64,000 bases of DNA. It comes from Platerodrilus igneus. Its lineage: Eukaryota > Arthropoda > Insecta > Coleoptera > Lycidae. Positions 11,785-23,414 of the stretch are shown in pieces. Every line of letters starts with the position of its first letter. Position 1 is the first letter of the stretch. Position numbers and translations under genes: made by a program. The stretch is from assembly GCA_036346225.1 (NCBI GenBank), contig JARFIW010001255.1:372001-436000 (forward strand). The letters run 5' to 3'. The notes beneath the pieces were generated by a model. It was not told where the DNA came from and did not search any database. It worked only from the letters and a program-made list of their open reading frames with translations.

Positions 11785-12640
11785 TGGTATGTTAAGGCAC
11801 GAGTCAGCACTTTTGCCCCCTCCCCCAAACTAATCGTTTTTAATAGAAATACTCATTTAATACTAATTGTTTTTTAATGAGAAAACTCAATAACACTAAT
11901 GGTTTTTAATTAAGAAACTTATTAACACTAATCGTTCTTTAATGAAAAAACTCATTAACACTATTTGTTTCTCAATGGGAAAACTCATTAACGATAATAC
12001 CATTTTTTCTTACGTCACATCTGTCATCCGCCAATTTTTTTTACGTCATATTTTTCACCCCCATTTTTCTTTCGTCAATCGCATTCTTTTACATATATAT
12101 CACGATTTTTGACTTAGTATATATCCACTTTTGCTTCATCCTCTATATACATTTTACTGCAGTTTCTTAGAAAAAAAATCGGTTCAAGCGGGATTCAAAC
12201 CCGTGCTGCCTGTATGCAGAGCAGGTCCCTTTTAACCACTACACTATCAAGTCATTCGAAATTATTACTTGCATATCTCAATATTGCAGTAATAAAAATT
12301 AACTTAATAGTACATTTAAATATGAAAAAATTTCAGATCGATTAAGAAACAACTTACGATTCCATTTTTAGAAATTAATTTAAGAGCACCTAACCCCAAA
12401 TTTTATATAGACTTACCCTGTATGCGTTTTTTATTAACGAGCACCACTAAGTCACATAATAGACGTCTGGATCGGTCGACAGACACTTAAAGACTGAACA
12501 ATTTGAGGTTTAACTTCTTTTAATTACCCCCAAATTTTTCTCCCATCGTTTTAATTAAGGGTATCGCTTCTGTCAATAGCACTACCACTTAAGAATAAAA
12601 GATAACGCAGTTTAATTCATTTATAAATAATATATATCAG
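11785..12640 (+). repeat. Left long inverted repeat of the 13-kb element
   Basis: This matches the reverse complement of about 23,840-24,835 throughout. From the outside in it holds gtatgttaaggcacg; about five roughly 40-bp units of the type ctaatcgttttttaatgagaaaactcattaaca (11,830-11,995); a degenerate block with ttacgtcacatctgtcatccg; a tRNA-like unit at 12,181-12,254; then a long unique stretch with agacgtctggatcggtcgacagac near 12,464. Similarity fades after 12,640. Confidence 0.8.
12181..12254 (-). tRNA. tRNA-like Pol III unit in the left inverted repeat (probably not a functional tRNA)
   Basis: The minus strand carries an A box (TAGTGTAGTGG), an anticodon-loop-like TCTGCAT and a B box (GGTTTGAATCC), and is followed outside by a T8 tract (12,173-12,180) able to terminate Pol III. 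The acceptor stem pairs poorly. It reads outward from the element. A mirror copy lies at 24,251-24,323. Confidence 0.5.
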
Positions 12641-12959
12641 TTTTACATGTTGAATTACAAAATAATAAATTTGGAAATTGTATATCGGCATAATCCAGTA
12701 GCCACCGTGAATCTGAAAATAGAAAAACGTATTAGAGACATAAATGTAGAAAACGCGATATTTTAACTAACAAGAAGGGCAAGGTCTAAGGAATGGTATT
12801 ATTAACCTACAAGAATATTGTAGTTGCCCAGCAGGCACCACGTGGAGGTAACACAATGCCCGCCTGGACAAAGGGGTAGGAAACTAGGACTGGGAAAGGT
12901 AGAGGATAGAAACTTACAACTAATATATACATAATTGAAAAACTAGGTGAAATAAGAAT
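12641..12959. other. No gene seen
   Basis: AT-rich DNA between the left inverted repeat and the end of the polB C-terminal piece. It probably includes the polB 3' flank. Nothing else can be supported. Confidence 0.4.
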
Positions 12960-13400
12960 TATCAATGTTTTTATTGCCCCATGTATATGTTTTAACAAAT
13001 CCAGGGATGACAAATCGTTTGTCATCATCCTCGGACAAGCGAATTTTGTTTATTGGTTGCATATAGAGCTCATGATTTTGCTTTGTATATATAACATTGA
13101 ATACATAAGAAGTGCATTATTATTATTTACAATATATTTGTAGTCTTCTACACAAATACCCGCCATCACACTACGGCTGACTCCTCTAGTTTTTTTTACT
13201 ACATCGTTCTCACAAATTATACAACAGGATTTAGCACGTGTCCCGACAAATTCCAACAGTAACACACCATTAAACTCATCTTTGAATTTGCCAGGCACTT
13301 TTTTATTCACTAGGGGAGATTGTATTTATTGTCTAGGGCATAGTCACTCGTGTCGAAATAATCTAAATTAGCACTGATATCATTATAAAAACGTCGTGTT
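12960..13400 (-). pseudogene. polB: Protein-primed DNA polymerase B, C-terminal piece (copy 1)
   Basis: The minus strand carries the end of a DNA_pol_B_2-type polymerase: a YFDTSDYALDN stretch (13,340-13,375), then GKFKDEFNG..EFVGTRAKS (13,220-13,300), a region that in this family follows the catalytic DTDS motif. A shifted frame near 13,020 carries the DDDKRF motif and a YTWGN end. The best open part is 13,050-13,310. It reads toward the left inverted repeat, as expected for a terminal Polinton polB. The catalytic DTDS motif is not readable. The N-terminal piece on the same strand starts beyond a LINE insertion. Confidence 0.7.
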
Positions 13401-13554
13401 CAAAAGCGAAAGTTTATAGTCATACCGATGTTATCTTATCGTAATGGAACTTATACATAAAAAACCTGCATATATCGGCTTATTTTTAAAAACTTAACGC
13501 GATCCACCTGTATGACGGCTAAATTTTTGCATAGTACCGTGCAACTATTATAGT

Positions 13555-16500
13555 TCAAGTGGGCTACGGCCTTCGGGTTCTCACCGAATCACGATTTTAA
13601 CGTTCACGCGCTTGTACACATTCTCCATGGTTTTCCCAAATACGGCGTTGTTCATTCTTTCTCAAACGAACTCACGGTACGAGTATAGAGTCTAGTGTTG
13701 AGAAGTATATAGGGTTTTAACCATGGAAACTTGTCAAACTCGAGTACTCGATGGATGGTCGGTAACAAACGCCCGTTGTATATACACTACTAGACGCAGC
13801 TCTGGAGGCGTGCCTGTTAGCCCCGTGTGTCTTCGCGGGCTGTTTAACCTTTGTTTAGAAAGGGGCGTTTTTCCGCGTTGCTGGAAAATCCATAACGTAA
13901 AATTTATACCCAAACCAAAAAAGGCAGATGCGTCAGATCCGGGCAGCTATCGTCCAATTAGCTTGCTACCGGTGCTGGGGAAAGTTTTAGATCGCTTTAT
14001 GACTACGCGTGTTGAGCACTTAGTGCGAGACAGCGGCGGTTTTAATAACCGACAGTTCGGTTTCATGGAGGGCAAGTCGACTATCGACGTGTTAGAGTTC
14101 GTTGTCGGGGAAATTAAGCAGGCGAGAGATGCTAAAGATTACTGTCGTTGTTGCTTTGGACATTTCAGGAGCATTTGATGCTGCCTGGTGACCATTAATC
14201 GTTTGCGAGTTATATCGTAGGGGTTGTCCGCAAAACTTGATGTCTTTGGTCAAGAGTTATTTCTCGGGGCGATTGGCACAGGTTAAAATTCAGGGTGAAG
14301 TTCTGTCGCGAGAGGTGGAAAGGGAATGCCCGCAGGGGTCATGCTCTGGTCCCACATTTTGCAAGTTGTTGTATGAGAGTATCTTTAGGGTCTAATTGCC
14401 CGCAGGATGCTCAATCGTTAGGTTTGCGGATGACACGCTTTTAATTGTAAGATCGAGATTGTTAATGGATATGCGCACAAAACCGAACGAGGCGCTTAAT
14501 AAATTACACAAATGGTCACAGGCGGTAAAATTAAAATTTAACACGGCAAAGTCAGAGGCGCTTTATTTCGACACGAAACTAAGACAGAGACCTCTTAGGC
14601 TAGAGATAGGAGGGGAGAAAATCTTGTTTAAAGATTTTATTACCTACCTCGGCGTCAAGATTGACGATAGATTAAATTGGAAAGCGCATTTACAATACGT
14701 AAAAAGGGCGGCAAAATATCAAATAAAATGATGGCGGCGGCTAAAATAAAGTGCGGTTTCAGGGGCGAATTGCTGAGGACAGTTTATGCCGGAGAAATTG
14801 AGTCGGCAATGCTGCACGCAGCTTCTGTATGGGCAGAAGGTTGTAAAGTTAGGGAGATGCGTCAATTGACGAGCGTACAACGCATAATCGCGGTAAAAGC
14901 GGCGAGGGCGTACAGGACCACCTCCACGGAGGCGGTTCTGGTGATCAATAGGACTCTCTCTATCGAATATGTCGTTAAGGAGGTTAGAGATAGGCAATTA
15001 GTAAATATAGGAAAAGGGCGAGAAATTATCGAAGATCTTAATCTTGGTAATAGGGAAGTTGCGAGAAAGATCGTTGTATCTGAGTTGGGGCACCCGGCTG
15101 ATACTGGAAGAATCGAGTTTGTCGAAGGTGATGGGGACGCGATGGGTATCTGAATTTATACGGACGGTTCACGTATCGACGATGGGCAAGCAAGCGCGGC
15201 GTTTGTCGTCTATAAGCAGGAAAGGGAGGTGTTTCGATTTCAAACCAAACTCGCGAACTGGAGCACTATCTTTCAGTGCAAATTAGTAGCCATACGAGGG
15301 GATATCGATTACGTAATAAACCATAAGACAGAGACGAGTATTATATAATCAGTGATAGTAAATCGGCACTGACAGTTTTAACAAACATGAACACCTCGAC
15401 AGATTTCCAAGCGGACGTTTGGAGGATAGTTTGTACAGCGCTCGAGTTTCGACGGTTAAAGTTCTGTTGGGTCAGGTGGAACAATGGTAACGTAGGAAAC
15501 GATAGGGCTGATGAATTAGCTAAAGATGCCGCGACGGGCAACTTTCGGATATCACATTCGTCGATACCGAGGTTTTTAATTAAAAGAAAGCTGCGCGAAA
15601 AGTCAATTCGACAATGGGAAGAGAGGTGGAACAACGCTGCCACGGGCAGGTTGACGCACAAATTCATACCGAGCATAGAAGCTAGAGGTAAGATCGAGGT
15701 GAAACTCGATCATAAAATGGTGCAACTGATAACAGGGCACGGTGCCCTGACCGCGTATTTACACAGATTCGGTTTAACCGATAATTACACTGCGAATGCG
15801 GTGAGGGCGTAGAAAGCGCAGAGCATGTGCTCTTCGACTGTCCACTCGAGGTGGCAAATCGAGGGTTAGCTGATATGAAATTGGCAATAGTAGGGCTCGC
15901 ATTTTCTATTTACATTTTATATTTACCTGGCATGTATTATATTATTTCGGGGTTTGATTTGTTTTTGCTGACGTTCTGCCGCCATTTTTGGTGGCAGCAT
16001 TTTTATAGGAACGAAGATTGTAATTGTGAAGATTGTAACAATAATATAAATCAGTTAGAAAATTATATGGAAAGCTAGGGACGAATTTAGGCTAAAGATA
16101 AAATAAATTACTTAGACCAGGGAGCACGAATTTGTTAATTTATAGAGTTGGCAAAATAGCTGGATTCATTATTAAAATATTTGGCAATTGCTTAGAAAAT
16201 TTGAATCCATTTTAAATTAGCTAGATAGATTTGGAGAGTTTTAAGACGACCTTTCAGGTCGCACCGGTAAGCAGAGCTGGCGACTGCTATCCGGTATTAC
16301 GGATCTCTCACTTTTTACTTTTGCTTTTGTCTTGTCGATCGGGCACACTCCAAATCAACGCTAGGAATACCATTATTTAAACCCTATTTTTAGTTTTAGT
16401 TTCTGTTTGTTACATCTTTATTTAGGACCGATTAACTTTAAAGTTAGATATTCATTTAAAGCACGTTTATTTTTCGCGTTTAAACCCAATGTAGTACCTT

Positions 16501-16558
16501 CGGGTGGAGCATTGGGGACGTGGCCGCAAGTATAGCGGTTCCTTATTCAAATTATAAT
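13555..16558 (+). mobile_element. R1/I-group LINE with RNase H, internally deleted (copy C)
   Basis: This copy matches the minus-strand LINEs at 35.5-42 kb. RT sequence begins at about 13,790 and runs through RNase H to about 15,900. It then jumps to the distal 3' UTR, deleting roughly 900 bases present in the other copies, and ends at 16,558 with attcaaattataat and no poly(A). The 3' stem-loop of the family, starting CCAATGTAGTACCTTCGG, is at 16,488-16,517. The stretch 13,555-13,790, more GC-rich than its surroundings, may be retained 5' UTR or ORF1 start, but no other copy here covers it. Target duplication is not clear. Confidence 0.75.
13790..15900 (+). pseudogene. LINE ORF2 fragment: reverse transcriptase, RNase H and zinc finger
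   Basis: In order: RT fingers (FIPKPKK, YRPISLLPVLGK near 13,940), FGFMEGKSTIDVLEF (near 14,060), a broken motif A (DISGAFDAAW split by a frameshift near 14,165), a CPQGS motif near 14,330, the catalytic FADDTLL at 14,425, the thumb (KFNTAKSEALYF), then the connection and RNase H (YTDGSR near 15,160, SDSKSAL near 15,355, GNVGNDRADELAK near 15,500). The C-terminal zinc-finger-like region (ESAEHVLFDCP, 15,820) is present. At least five frameshifts or stops inactivate it. Reading was checked against the better minus-strand copy at 37.5-42 kb. Confidence 0.8.
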
Positions 16559-16564
16559 GCAAAC

Positions 16565-17795
16565 AAAATATCTTTAGATGTTAATTTGTTGTGAAAGAGT
16601 CTTTTGGAAGCAAAGACCCTTCGTCCAAAATTGAAGTATTAGTTACATAGTCGTACGAGACTCTGGGTAACAATTTAAATTTCTCATACTCGGGGAAATA
16701 ATTGTGGAGCTCCACGAACTGTTCCGGCTGCAAGTTTTTAGCCTGTGTATTTAAACTGGATGCTATAAACCGCAACCAGTCTATAAAACACAACTGAACA
16801 CACGTCTTATCACCTGCTCCATCGTCCTCGTCTTCCACTCCTCTTCAAGTTCGTCACTATATAGTCTCACTTTCTTGGTAAATGAAATAAATCTCTCTTT
16901 GTTGCTAGGGATCTTTTCTTATCACAGCCCAACTTCTTGACAATAAAGTGAGAGTCGTTACCACTTAAATTGCGGAACACGAGTGGGATAAAGTTGGCCA
17001 TTCAGTACTCGATATTACATCTGCTGTGAGTGGCAAAGCGGAATTTTTTAGTTAGATGGTCATGGTCTCTCACTCTATCGTCATCCAAAGGTTTATTGCA
17101 AATACCGCAATTGTCCACTATATAAAATAATAATTCGTCCAGAGGCTCCAATGGCTTTAGGCACATTGGTCTTAAGGATTTCGCCCAATCGTCGAACCTC
17201 CTCCTTCATTTTGTGCATGAAGACTTGTGCAGCATCTGGACCTCTGTGCAAATCAAACTTGCTGAGAGGATCGTCATAACTACATTTGATGTAGTACGCA
17301 ATGTACGGCTCGTGCATCTGCATATTGCTGGTAAAAGATGTGGTCTCGTCAGGTGTTGTCAAGCTGATTGATTTTAGAATGAATTCAAACGGTACACGCA
17401 TCTGCTTGCGTATATGTGCAAACTCGAGGACGTTATTGAATGTGTTGGGCATCTTGGTGACAACATTATTGCAACCATATTCTGTATGTTTTGCCAACGT
17501 CTCCTCCGTTGAAAAATATATCAAACATCCAACACAGATCCATATGTGCTAGCAATTTTTGGAGAGCTGTTTTTCAACCAATTGGCTCAGATTCCTGATC
17601 CAGCAGTAATGCGTCTTCCCACCATGATGTATAAACAAAAAATTGACGTGACGATCCCTTTTCTGTTGGGTGAAATGTAGCGGTCCCACGATATATTTAC
17701 CTTTCACCCCAAAAACGTTGAGACTAATATCGTTCTGTTTTTCAAAATTGGGGATATCGGTGATCTTGACAGGGAACTCGATCGATTGATTGTAA
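16565..17795 (-). pseudogene. polB: Protein-primed DNA polymerase B, N-terminal piece (copy 1)
   Basis: The minus strand opens with FPVKITDIPNFEKQN (17,775-17,720). A C2H2-like finger CVGCLIYFSTEETLAKH (17,535-17,485) and the PFEFI region (near 17,390) follow. A recombination endonuclease VII-like HNH segment (CGICNKPL..VRDHDHL, near 17,100-17,040) comes next, then FIPLVFRNLSGNDSHF (near 16,960) with the exonuclease landmark, and CFIDWLRFIASSL (16,780) and the region ending KDSF (16,590). A frameshift near 16,590 lets the frame run on to about 16,565, where the LINE 3' end begins. Arthropod polymerases of this type have the same domain order. There are several stops. Confidence 0.75.
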
Positions 17796-17799
17796 ATAT

Positions 17800-18440
17800 T
17801 TTGCAGAGTATGGGCACGCGCGAAAGGTGTGACAGACCTTCAATCTTTAAACTCTTATGGAATACAGCGACTTGTCTCTGAAGACGGATGTACTGTTGTT
17901 GGCAGATATCTTCGAAAACTTCAGAAATGTGTGTATGAAGACATATAACCTGGATCCGTGTCAGTGTCCGACAGCTCCAAGTTTAAGCTGTGACGCCATA
18001 CCTAAACTCACCGACGTCAAACTGGAGCTGCTGACCGATGTCGACATTCGTCATTTTGTGAAGACTGGGTTCAGATGTGGACCGACCTAGTGCAGTGGAG
18101 ATATTCCCGTGTCAACATGTATATAGATTGTTTCGATCCTCCACCTCATCAAGATACTAGTCCTACCTTGACGCCAATAACTTAACCGGGTGGGCGATAA
18201 GTCAGTATGTCCCTATAGGAGGGTTTAAATGGTTTACTGCTGACTAAATCGCTCACCTGAAGAATGAGATTTTAAACGTTTCGGCTATATACGAAAAGAA
18301 CATCCTCAAAGTGGATTTAACCTATCCCGAGGAGCTCCACCATACCCATAATAATTTAACTTTCTGCCCCGAAAACAAATTTCCACTATATAATAACTCC
18401 CAGACCCCAAAGCTACTCGCCACAATGGAGGATAAGAAGA
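17800..18440 (+). pseudogene. polB: Protein-primed DNA polymerase B, middle piece, opposite strand (copy 1)
   Basis: On the plus strand a frame from about 17,808 gives GHARKV, then YSDLSLKTDVLLLADIFENF (17,860-17,920) and YNLDP, the segment leading into the polymerase domain. Frameshifted pieces then give the catalytic-aspartate region equivalent to ANNLTGWAISQ (near 18,170) and GGFKW (near 18,225), followed by ILKVDLTYPEELHHTHN (near 18,300-18,350). This piece follows directly after the N-terminal piece in polB order but lies head to head with it, so an inversion separates them. Downstream of 18,440 the polB match stops. Confidence 0.75.
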
Positions 18441-18478
18441 ATTGAACAAGACGTAAACAATCAGTTACGAACCAGAGT

Positions 18479-19080
18479 TTGATGATATTAGAAGTTAAAG
18501 ATTTTATTGCAAATAAACGCAGCCTTCATCTAATGCAGGATGCTGTACGAAAAAAGTTTGTGAAGTACAAAGAGAGATACATCACATCTCAGCAAAAATT
18601 CAAAAAGGCACACAAACAATTAATCAAACTTTTGCAAGCAACGGCATCCCTTTTACAAGGGAATTTCGAAAAATACTATTAGTAAAAAAAGTTAAAGTCG
18701 AAGATACGAACGTACGTTTAAAGAAAATGAAACAATCTATTCTGGAGGACCCTATACAACTTTATTGTGCAGATGTGATGACCCGAGATCAAGATGAAAG
18801 TATAGATAAATCAGTTGATGGAGTAAAGTATAATTCTCAAACCGATACATGGAGTTTGAGAAAAAGTGTGTTGGAAATTGATCCAGAAAACCGTGACATC
18901 ACCTTAAACAATAGCGTATATCCCGGCCTAGAGATCTATACAATCTGCTAACTTTTAAAAACATCAACTCGGAAGACGGTGATTTCAATCTACAAGAGGA
19001 TTAACCAAAATATTTGCACATGATCAGATCAGCTTCGATTATTGGAAGAAAGTTTAATCCATATACGGACAAAATTTAAC
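18479..19080 (+). pseudogene. Unrecognised ORFs downstream of polB in the 13-kb element
   Basis: Two open stretches follow polB: 18,479-18,682, a Lys-rich probable helix (LMQDAVRKKFVKYKERY), and 18,727-18,951, which continues after a frameshift to about 19,080 (NINSEDGDFN, then MIRSASIIGRKFNPYTDKI). The second resembles, from memory, uncharacterised ORFs beside this polB type in aphid and Hydra sequence (a short beta-rich segment around DTWSLRKSVLEID, then PGL). I do not know its function. A capsid or scaffold role would fit the context but is not shown. Confidence 0.4.
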
Positions 19081-19401
19081 AGGATTCCCAACAAATAACA
19101 AGAAGATTGAAAAATATGTGCTAAAACATTCCCGGATTTTCGAATGAAATCTAAGAGGGTGTTCACGGGTAAAGGTTTGGGTTTCTATGAATAGTTTTAC
19201 AAAAATTGAATGCGAGTCCTGTTGAGTGCGTACATTGGTGCAACATTCACAAATTAATCGAGCGGTTAAAATTATAGAATGCGTCCAACCAAGCTGGAAA
19301 TGCAAGCTAGTAAAACATTAACGAAATGGTGTTTATAACACAAGAATTAAGAGAGTACGGTATAATAGAATAAGGGTAATAAACAACTGCTCAGGTTTAT
19401 A

Positions 19402-19860
19402 ATGTCAATGGATCGCTTTGGACGTTCTGAACGTAAGAGCTTGCAATCTGGTCAGCGAGACTCCTCTGGACGTGGTTTTGTAATAATCGCAGATGGTAGG
19501 TGGAATGACATGCAGCAGAAACGTCTTGTCAGTGTATCGGAGCGGAAAGATTATGGTGATTGTGTTTCTAAAAAGTTTGCTGTTAATCCCGTATATAGAG
19601 CATATATCCATATCTAAAAAGTATGAAAGATAATTTAGCGAAAGACTGTAGTTTACAAAGAAAAAAATCAACGTCTTACACAGCTTTGTCCTCCTGTTGA
19701 GAAATTAGACGCAGCAACCAAACAATATGTAGACGAAAAATTTGATTAGTTTGTATTCCATGTGAGAGCATTTGTACAGATGTTTATGAACTTGAATACC
19801 ACATCTGCAACAAACGATCTAGAACTTCGCCTCGTACTTTCGTAGATTTATAATGCATCA
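19402..19860 (+). pseudogene. Element-associated ORF, MSMDRFGRS type
   Basis: An ATG at 19,402 opens 71 codons starting MSMDRFGRSERKS, then GRGFVIIADGRWNDMQQKRL and DCVSKKF. After stops, VEKLDAATKQYVDEKFD follows in the same region (near 19,700-19,745). Repeats of the type (D)xxxKRLxxV..DxVxKKYVD occur in uncharacterised proteins next to polB in similar insect and cnidarian elements and resemble fibre-like proteins. Function is not established. The copy is broken by stops at about 19,617 and 19,750. Confidence 0.4.
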
Positions 19861-22655
19861 CCAGACGATATTAGAAATAAGTATTATAAGTTGAAACTCA
19901 AACTTACCCCAAAGGTGCAACTACAAACTGATGAACCACTTAGTTTAGCTTCAGTATTACCCAGACATGAGTAAGGAAATTATCGTAAAAGAATTGTTTA
20001 AATCGGCTCGCAAAAATTTTCTGTGGCGGCACACCTAAGCCTATAAAATGAGATCTCTTGCAATTTGACTTGGCGGAATTTTAACCTTACGCTCGCATGA
20101 ATAAAGGTTACAAATTGTCCATATTGCTTTAAAAAATACCCTTTCGCTAGACCTCTAAGAAATAAAACTGCAAACGGATATGGGCAAGGAATTTTACAAT
20201 AAAACGTTTAAAAACCTTATGCAAAATCATAAGATTAACCATTATTCTTCATATTCTGTATCTAAAGCCAGTATAGCAGAACGATTTATCTGAACAATTG
20301 AAGGTATGTTGTACAGGAAATTTTATTTAGAAGGAAGTTATAAATGGCTCAAAGTTTTGCAAAAAGTAATTGGGGAATACAACAACAGTTAACACCGGTC
20401 GATAGGGATGGCACCTATTGAGGCTGAAGCACATCCAGTAAAGGTTAAGCCTTTTGCAGATAGTGGTGCTACAAGTCAAAGAAACTTGTTTAAAATTAGA
20501 GATGTAATGCGAATATCTAAATATAAACTGTTTTTGATAAAAGATTTTTACCCAACTGGACTATGGAATTATTTAAAGTGGCGCAAATTTAACATACAAG
20601 ACCTGTTACTTGCTTGTTTCAAGATATAAATAATAAATCAACCTTGGGTACCTTCTACAAGGAGGGGCTGCAGTTTACGAATTATCCAGTTGAAAAGTGC
20701 TTAAGAAGACAAACAAGGGGCGAAAATTGTTAATTAAATGGTAAGAGTTTAAGGACGCACGTGTGAAACTAAGGATAGTATAGTTATATGAGGCTTTATT
20801 TCAAAGTTTGGTCATTTATAAACCAGCTCTCGAAATGGTAACATGTATGTTTTAAATATCCAGGGCTTCAAGTACAAGTCAAGCGAATTTTTTGCGTAAG
20901 AAATAGCTGTACTGAATGTTGGAACAGATGAGTTATGGCACGAAATTCTGAATATGCCGCTAAGAAGTAAAAACTTGGATGAGGATTCGATTTCTGTAAA
21001 AATCATGTGGTGCATTTTATTCACCCGGTATATTTAATTTTAGTTTAAATAGTATAAGGTTGGTTTTTCTTATTAATAATTAGGACCTAAAAAAATGTCT
21101 ACATGCTTTTAAATACTTAAATAAAAATATCAGGGCAACTGGAACTGGTTCAGTTGGATTGTGCAGTATCTGGAGTAAATTAAAGAGGGAGAGACGAGCG
21201 GAGGAGATGGATCGATATGAAAAGTTCGTCGTCTACGGGTTGCTTACGTAGCAGATATCGAAATGGGTAAATTGTTCCTAAGAGTTTAATTAAAATATAT
21301 ATGTTAATCGTACATTGCAAAGTGTTCACAGAGTTCATAAATACACCCTTGCATCTTTTTTCTATATCACAGTGCGTAGTTTCGAGTTTCAAAGTGGAAG
21401 AGCGCTCCTCTTAACTACTAATTTGAGTGTGAAGGTGTAATTCGTCCTCGTTGTGTTTTTTTACAGTAGTGACAGCTGCAACTTCAGTAAACGTTACACT
21501 TAACCTAAGGGTATTATGTAATGTTCCACAAGTGATTGGTCTGGGGCAACGTACGTTTCTACGAATAACCGGCCGGTTACGCACCAGGAGGGTGTGGAAG
21601 GCTACCTGACCGCCGCTTTTGTGAAGGAGTGCGTAATTTCTGCATGTAAGTGTTAGAATTTAAGTGCATGTTTATCAGCTGATTATTTGTTGATCGATCA
21701 CGTTTATGTTACCTTTCAATATCTTTCATGTAATTTAGTTTAATATAGCTGAACAAGGTTAATAACGTTGCTCGTTTTATTTTACAGAATTAACAAGGTG
21801 TTTTTGTTGGCTCGACCAGCGAGAGTTAGACTTGGTAGACCTGAATTTAGAAGATCCCTGATTCACTTAATGGGTAGAAAAAGCTGTTTTAATACGTACC
21901 TGTACTCATTACCTTGAGGTTCCGGTGTCTTGCAAGAATAGGGGGTGGACCAATTATTATTATTCTAAGAAAAGGAGATTAGAACCCACCACCCTTAATT
22001 AATTTAAATTATGCGTCACAATCACCTACACAGATTGAACGGGAACATCCCTGCGATCAATGATCAATCAACTCAATATTTAAGTTTATTTTTGAAAAAA
22101 ATAGTATCTGTAAATAAAACCGTTTATGTCAAAGGTTGTTAAAGAAAAACATCACCAGCCGCTATCTTCCAGCTAACGAAGATTGAATCTTTGGTGTTCC
22201 AAATTTGAAGCAGTTACGAAAGGATTGCCAATTTAACTACTGTTTATTGCATTCAAAAAATTTTAAAAATTGTGCAAAGCAGAATTATGTTTGTTAAAGA
22301 ACTGTATTTTTTAAATAAATTATTATATTAATTTGATTCATTTAATTAAAATGGTTTTATTAAAATATGTATTTAGAGCGTATATGTACATAAAAGTTAG
22401 AAAAAAATTACTTTTTTAAGCCCTAAAAGTATGTTGCGGACAAAATAACTAAATAACAGTAGAAAACATCACAATTTAAACATGCAAGCTTTAAAATAAA
22501 AAATATTGTACTTACCTAAAATTTTCAAACGTTTGAAATCTGCAACACTGTATACTTTGAACGACTTTACGTTTTTCACAAATAAATTCAAATGAACTTT
22601 AAGATTATTTTCTCCCGTATTCATGCACATAGAGAAAGCAGAAGTATTGGTTTTT
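19861..22655. other. Interior of the 13-kb element with no identified gene
   Basis: A short open frame at 20,408-20,629 and some coding-like text at 19,900-20,400 (for example a possible LSLASVLPRHE stretch) may be decayed cargo. Possible splice signals occur at 21,450-21,790: an acceptor-like tttttttacag near 21,457-21,467, a donor-like catgtaagtg near 21,644, and a pyrimidine-rich ttttattttacag near 21,775-21,787. The enclosed sequence has no long frame I recognise. Confidence 0.35.
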
Positions 22656-22659
22656 CATT

Positions 22660-22925
22660 CACCTTATTTATTTAGAAACGCCTTAGGCAAGTGAAGCTAA
22701 TCGTCATGTTGAGCTATTAACATTGTAGGAATATACCTTTAAATTTACCTTAAGTAAGTTAAACGTCATTTAGTAAACGAATATAACATTTCTTATTGAG
22801 CTGCTAACGATGCTTAGAAAATACCTTTAAATTTACCATTAATAAGTTAAACATCAGTTAATAAACGAGTATAATATTTCTTGTTGAGGTGTTAACGATG
22901 ATTGGAAAATACCTTCCAAATTATA
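22660..22925. repeat. Tandem repeat, about 88-bp unit, about 2.5-3 copies
   Basis: Units start at 22,708, 22,795 and 22,883, each with the phrase gttgagctgttaacgatg or a variant, then atacctttaaatttacc, aagttaaacgtca and aacgaatataacatttctt. The first is preceded by a partial, more diverged unit. Confidence 0.75.
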
Positions 22926-23414
22926 ATAGCCATTATGGCTATAATATTCAGAAAGTACGCACTAATGTTTTCACTGCAAATTGAATTACATTGAAGATCG
23001 ACTATAGACCTACTTTCTAAGTAGAACAATGCAGAACTAAAACTTAAATTCTGAATATAATAATCTTTGATTTAAGTACATGCATGGTATGTAATAAGAA
23101 AATTTTCACAATCCAGAATATTAATATATATTTTTTGTGTTCTATTCTTTTGTCAATTTTATTGAGTTAAATCTAAATAAAAATGCAGGAGTGTTTGCTG
23201 TTATGTTTTGGATATTAAAACAGTATGCAGGTCTTTGTTGCTGATAATTTTTAAAGACGGAATACTAAAAAAGATCTTAAAAAATTTGGTGGAATAAAAT
23301 TGAAACAGTATGTTTATCAGATAGGGTGATGGGAAGCGTGTAGATGTTTTTATTGTGAATGCCATAATTTTTTTGTAAATTCCAATATAATTTAATAGGT
23401 CGAACAGAGGACGT

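Noticed and set aside
13723..13790. Start of a host gene at the ATG at 13,723
   Set aside because: The frame runs straight into LINE RT sequence, so it is more likely LINE 5' sequence or chance fusion.
22660..22925. Regular repeats that could suggest a CRISPR array
   Set aside because: Units are contiguous tandem repeats without unique spacers in a eukaryotic repeat-rich context. The same holds for 59,359-59,731 and 61,130-62,940.
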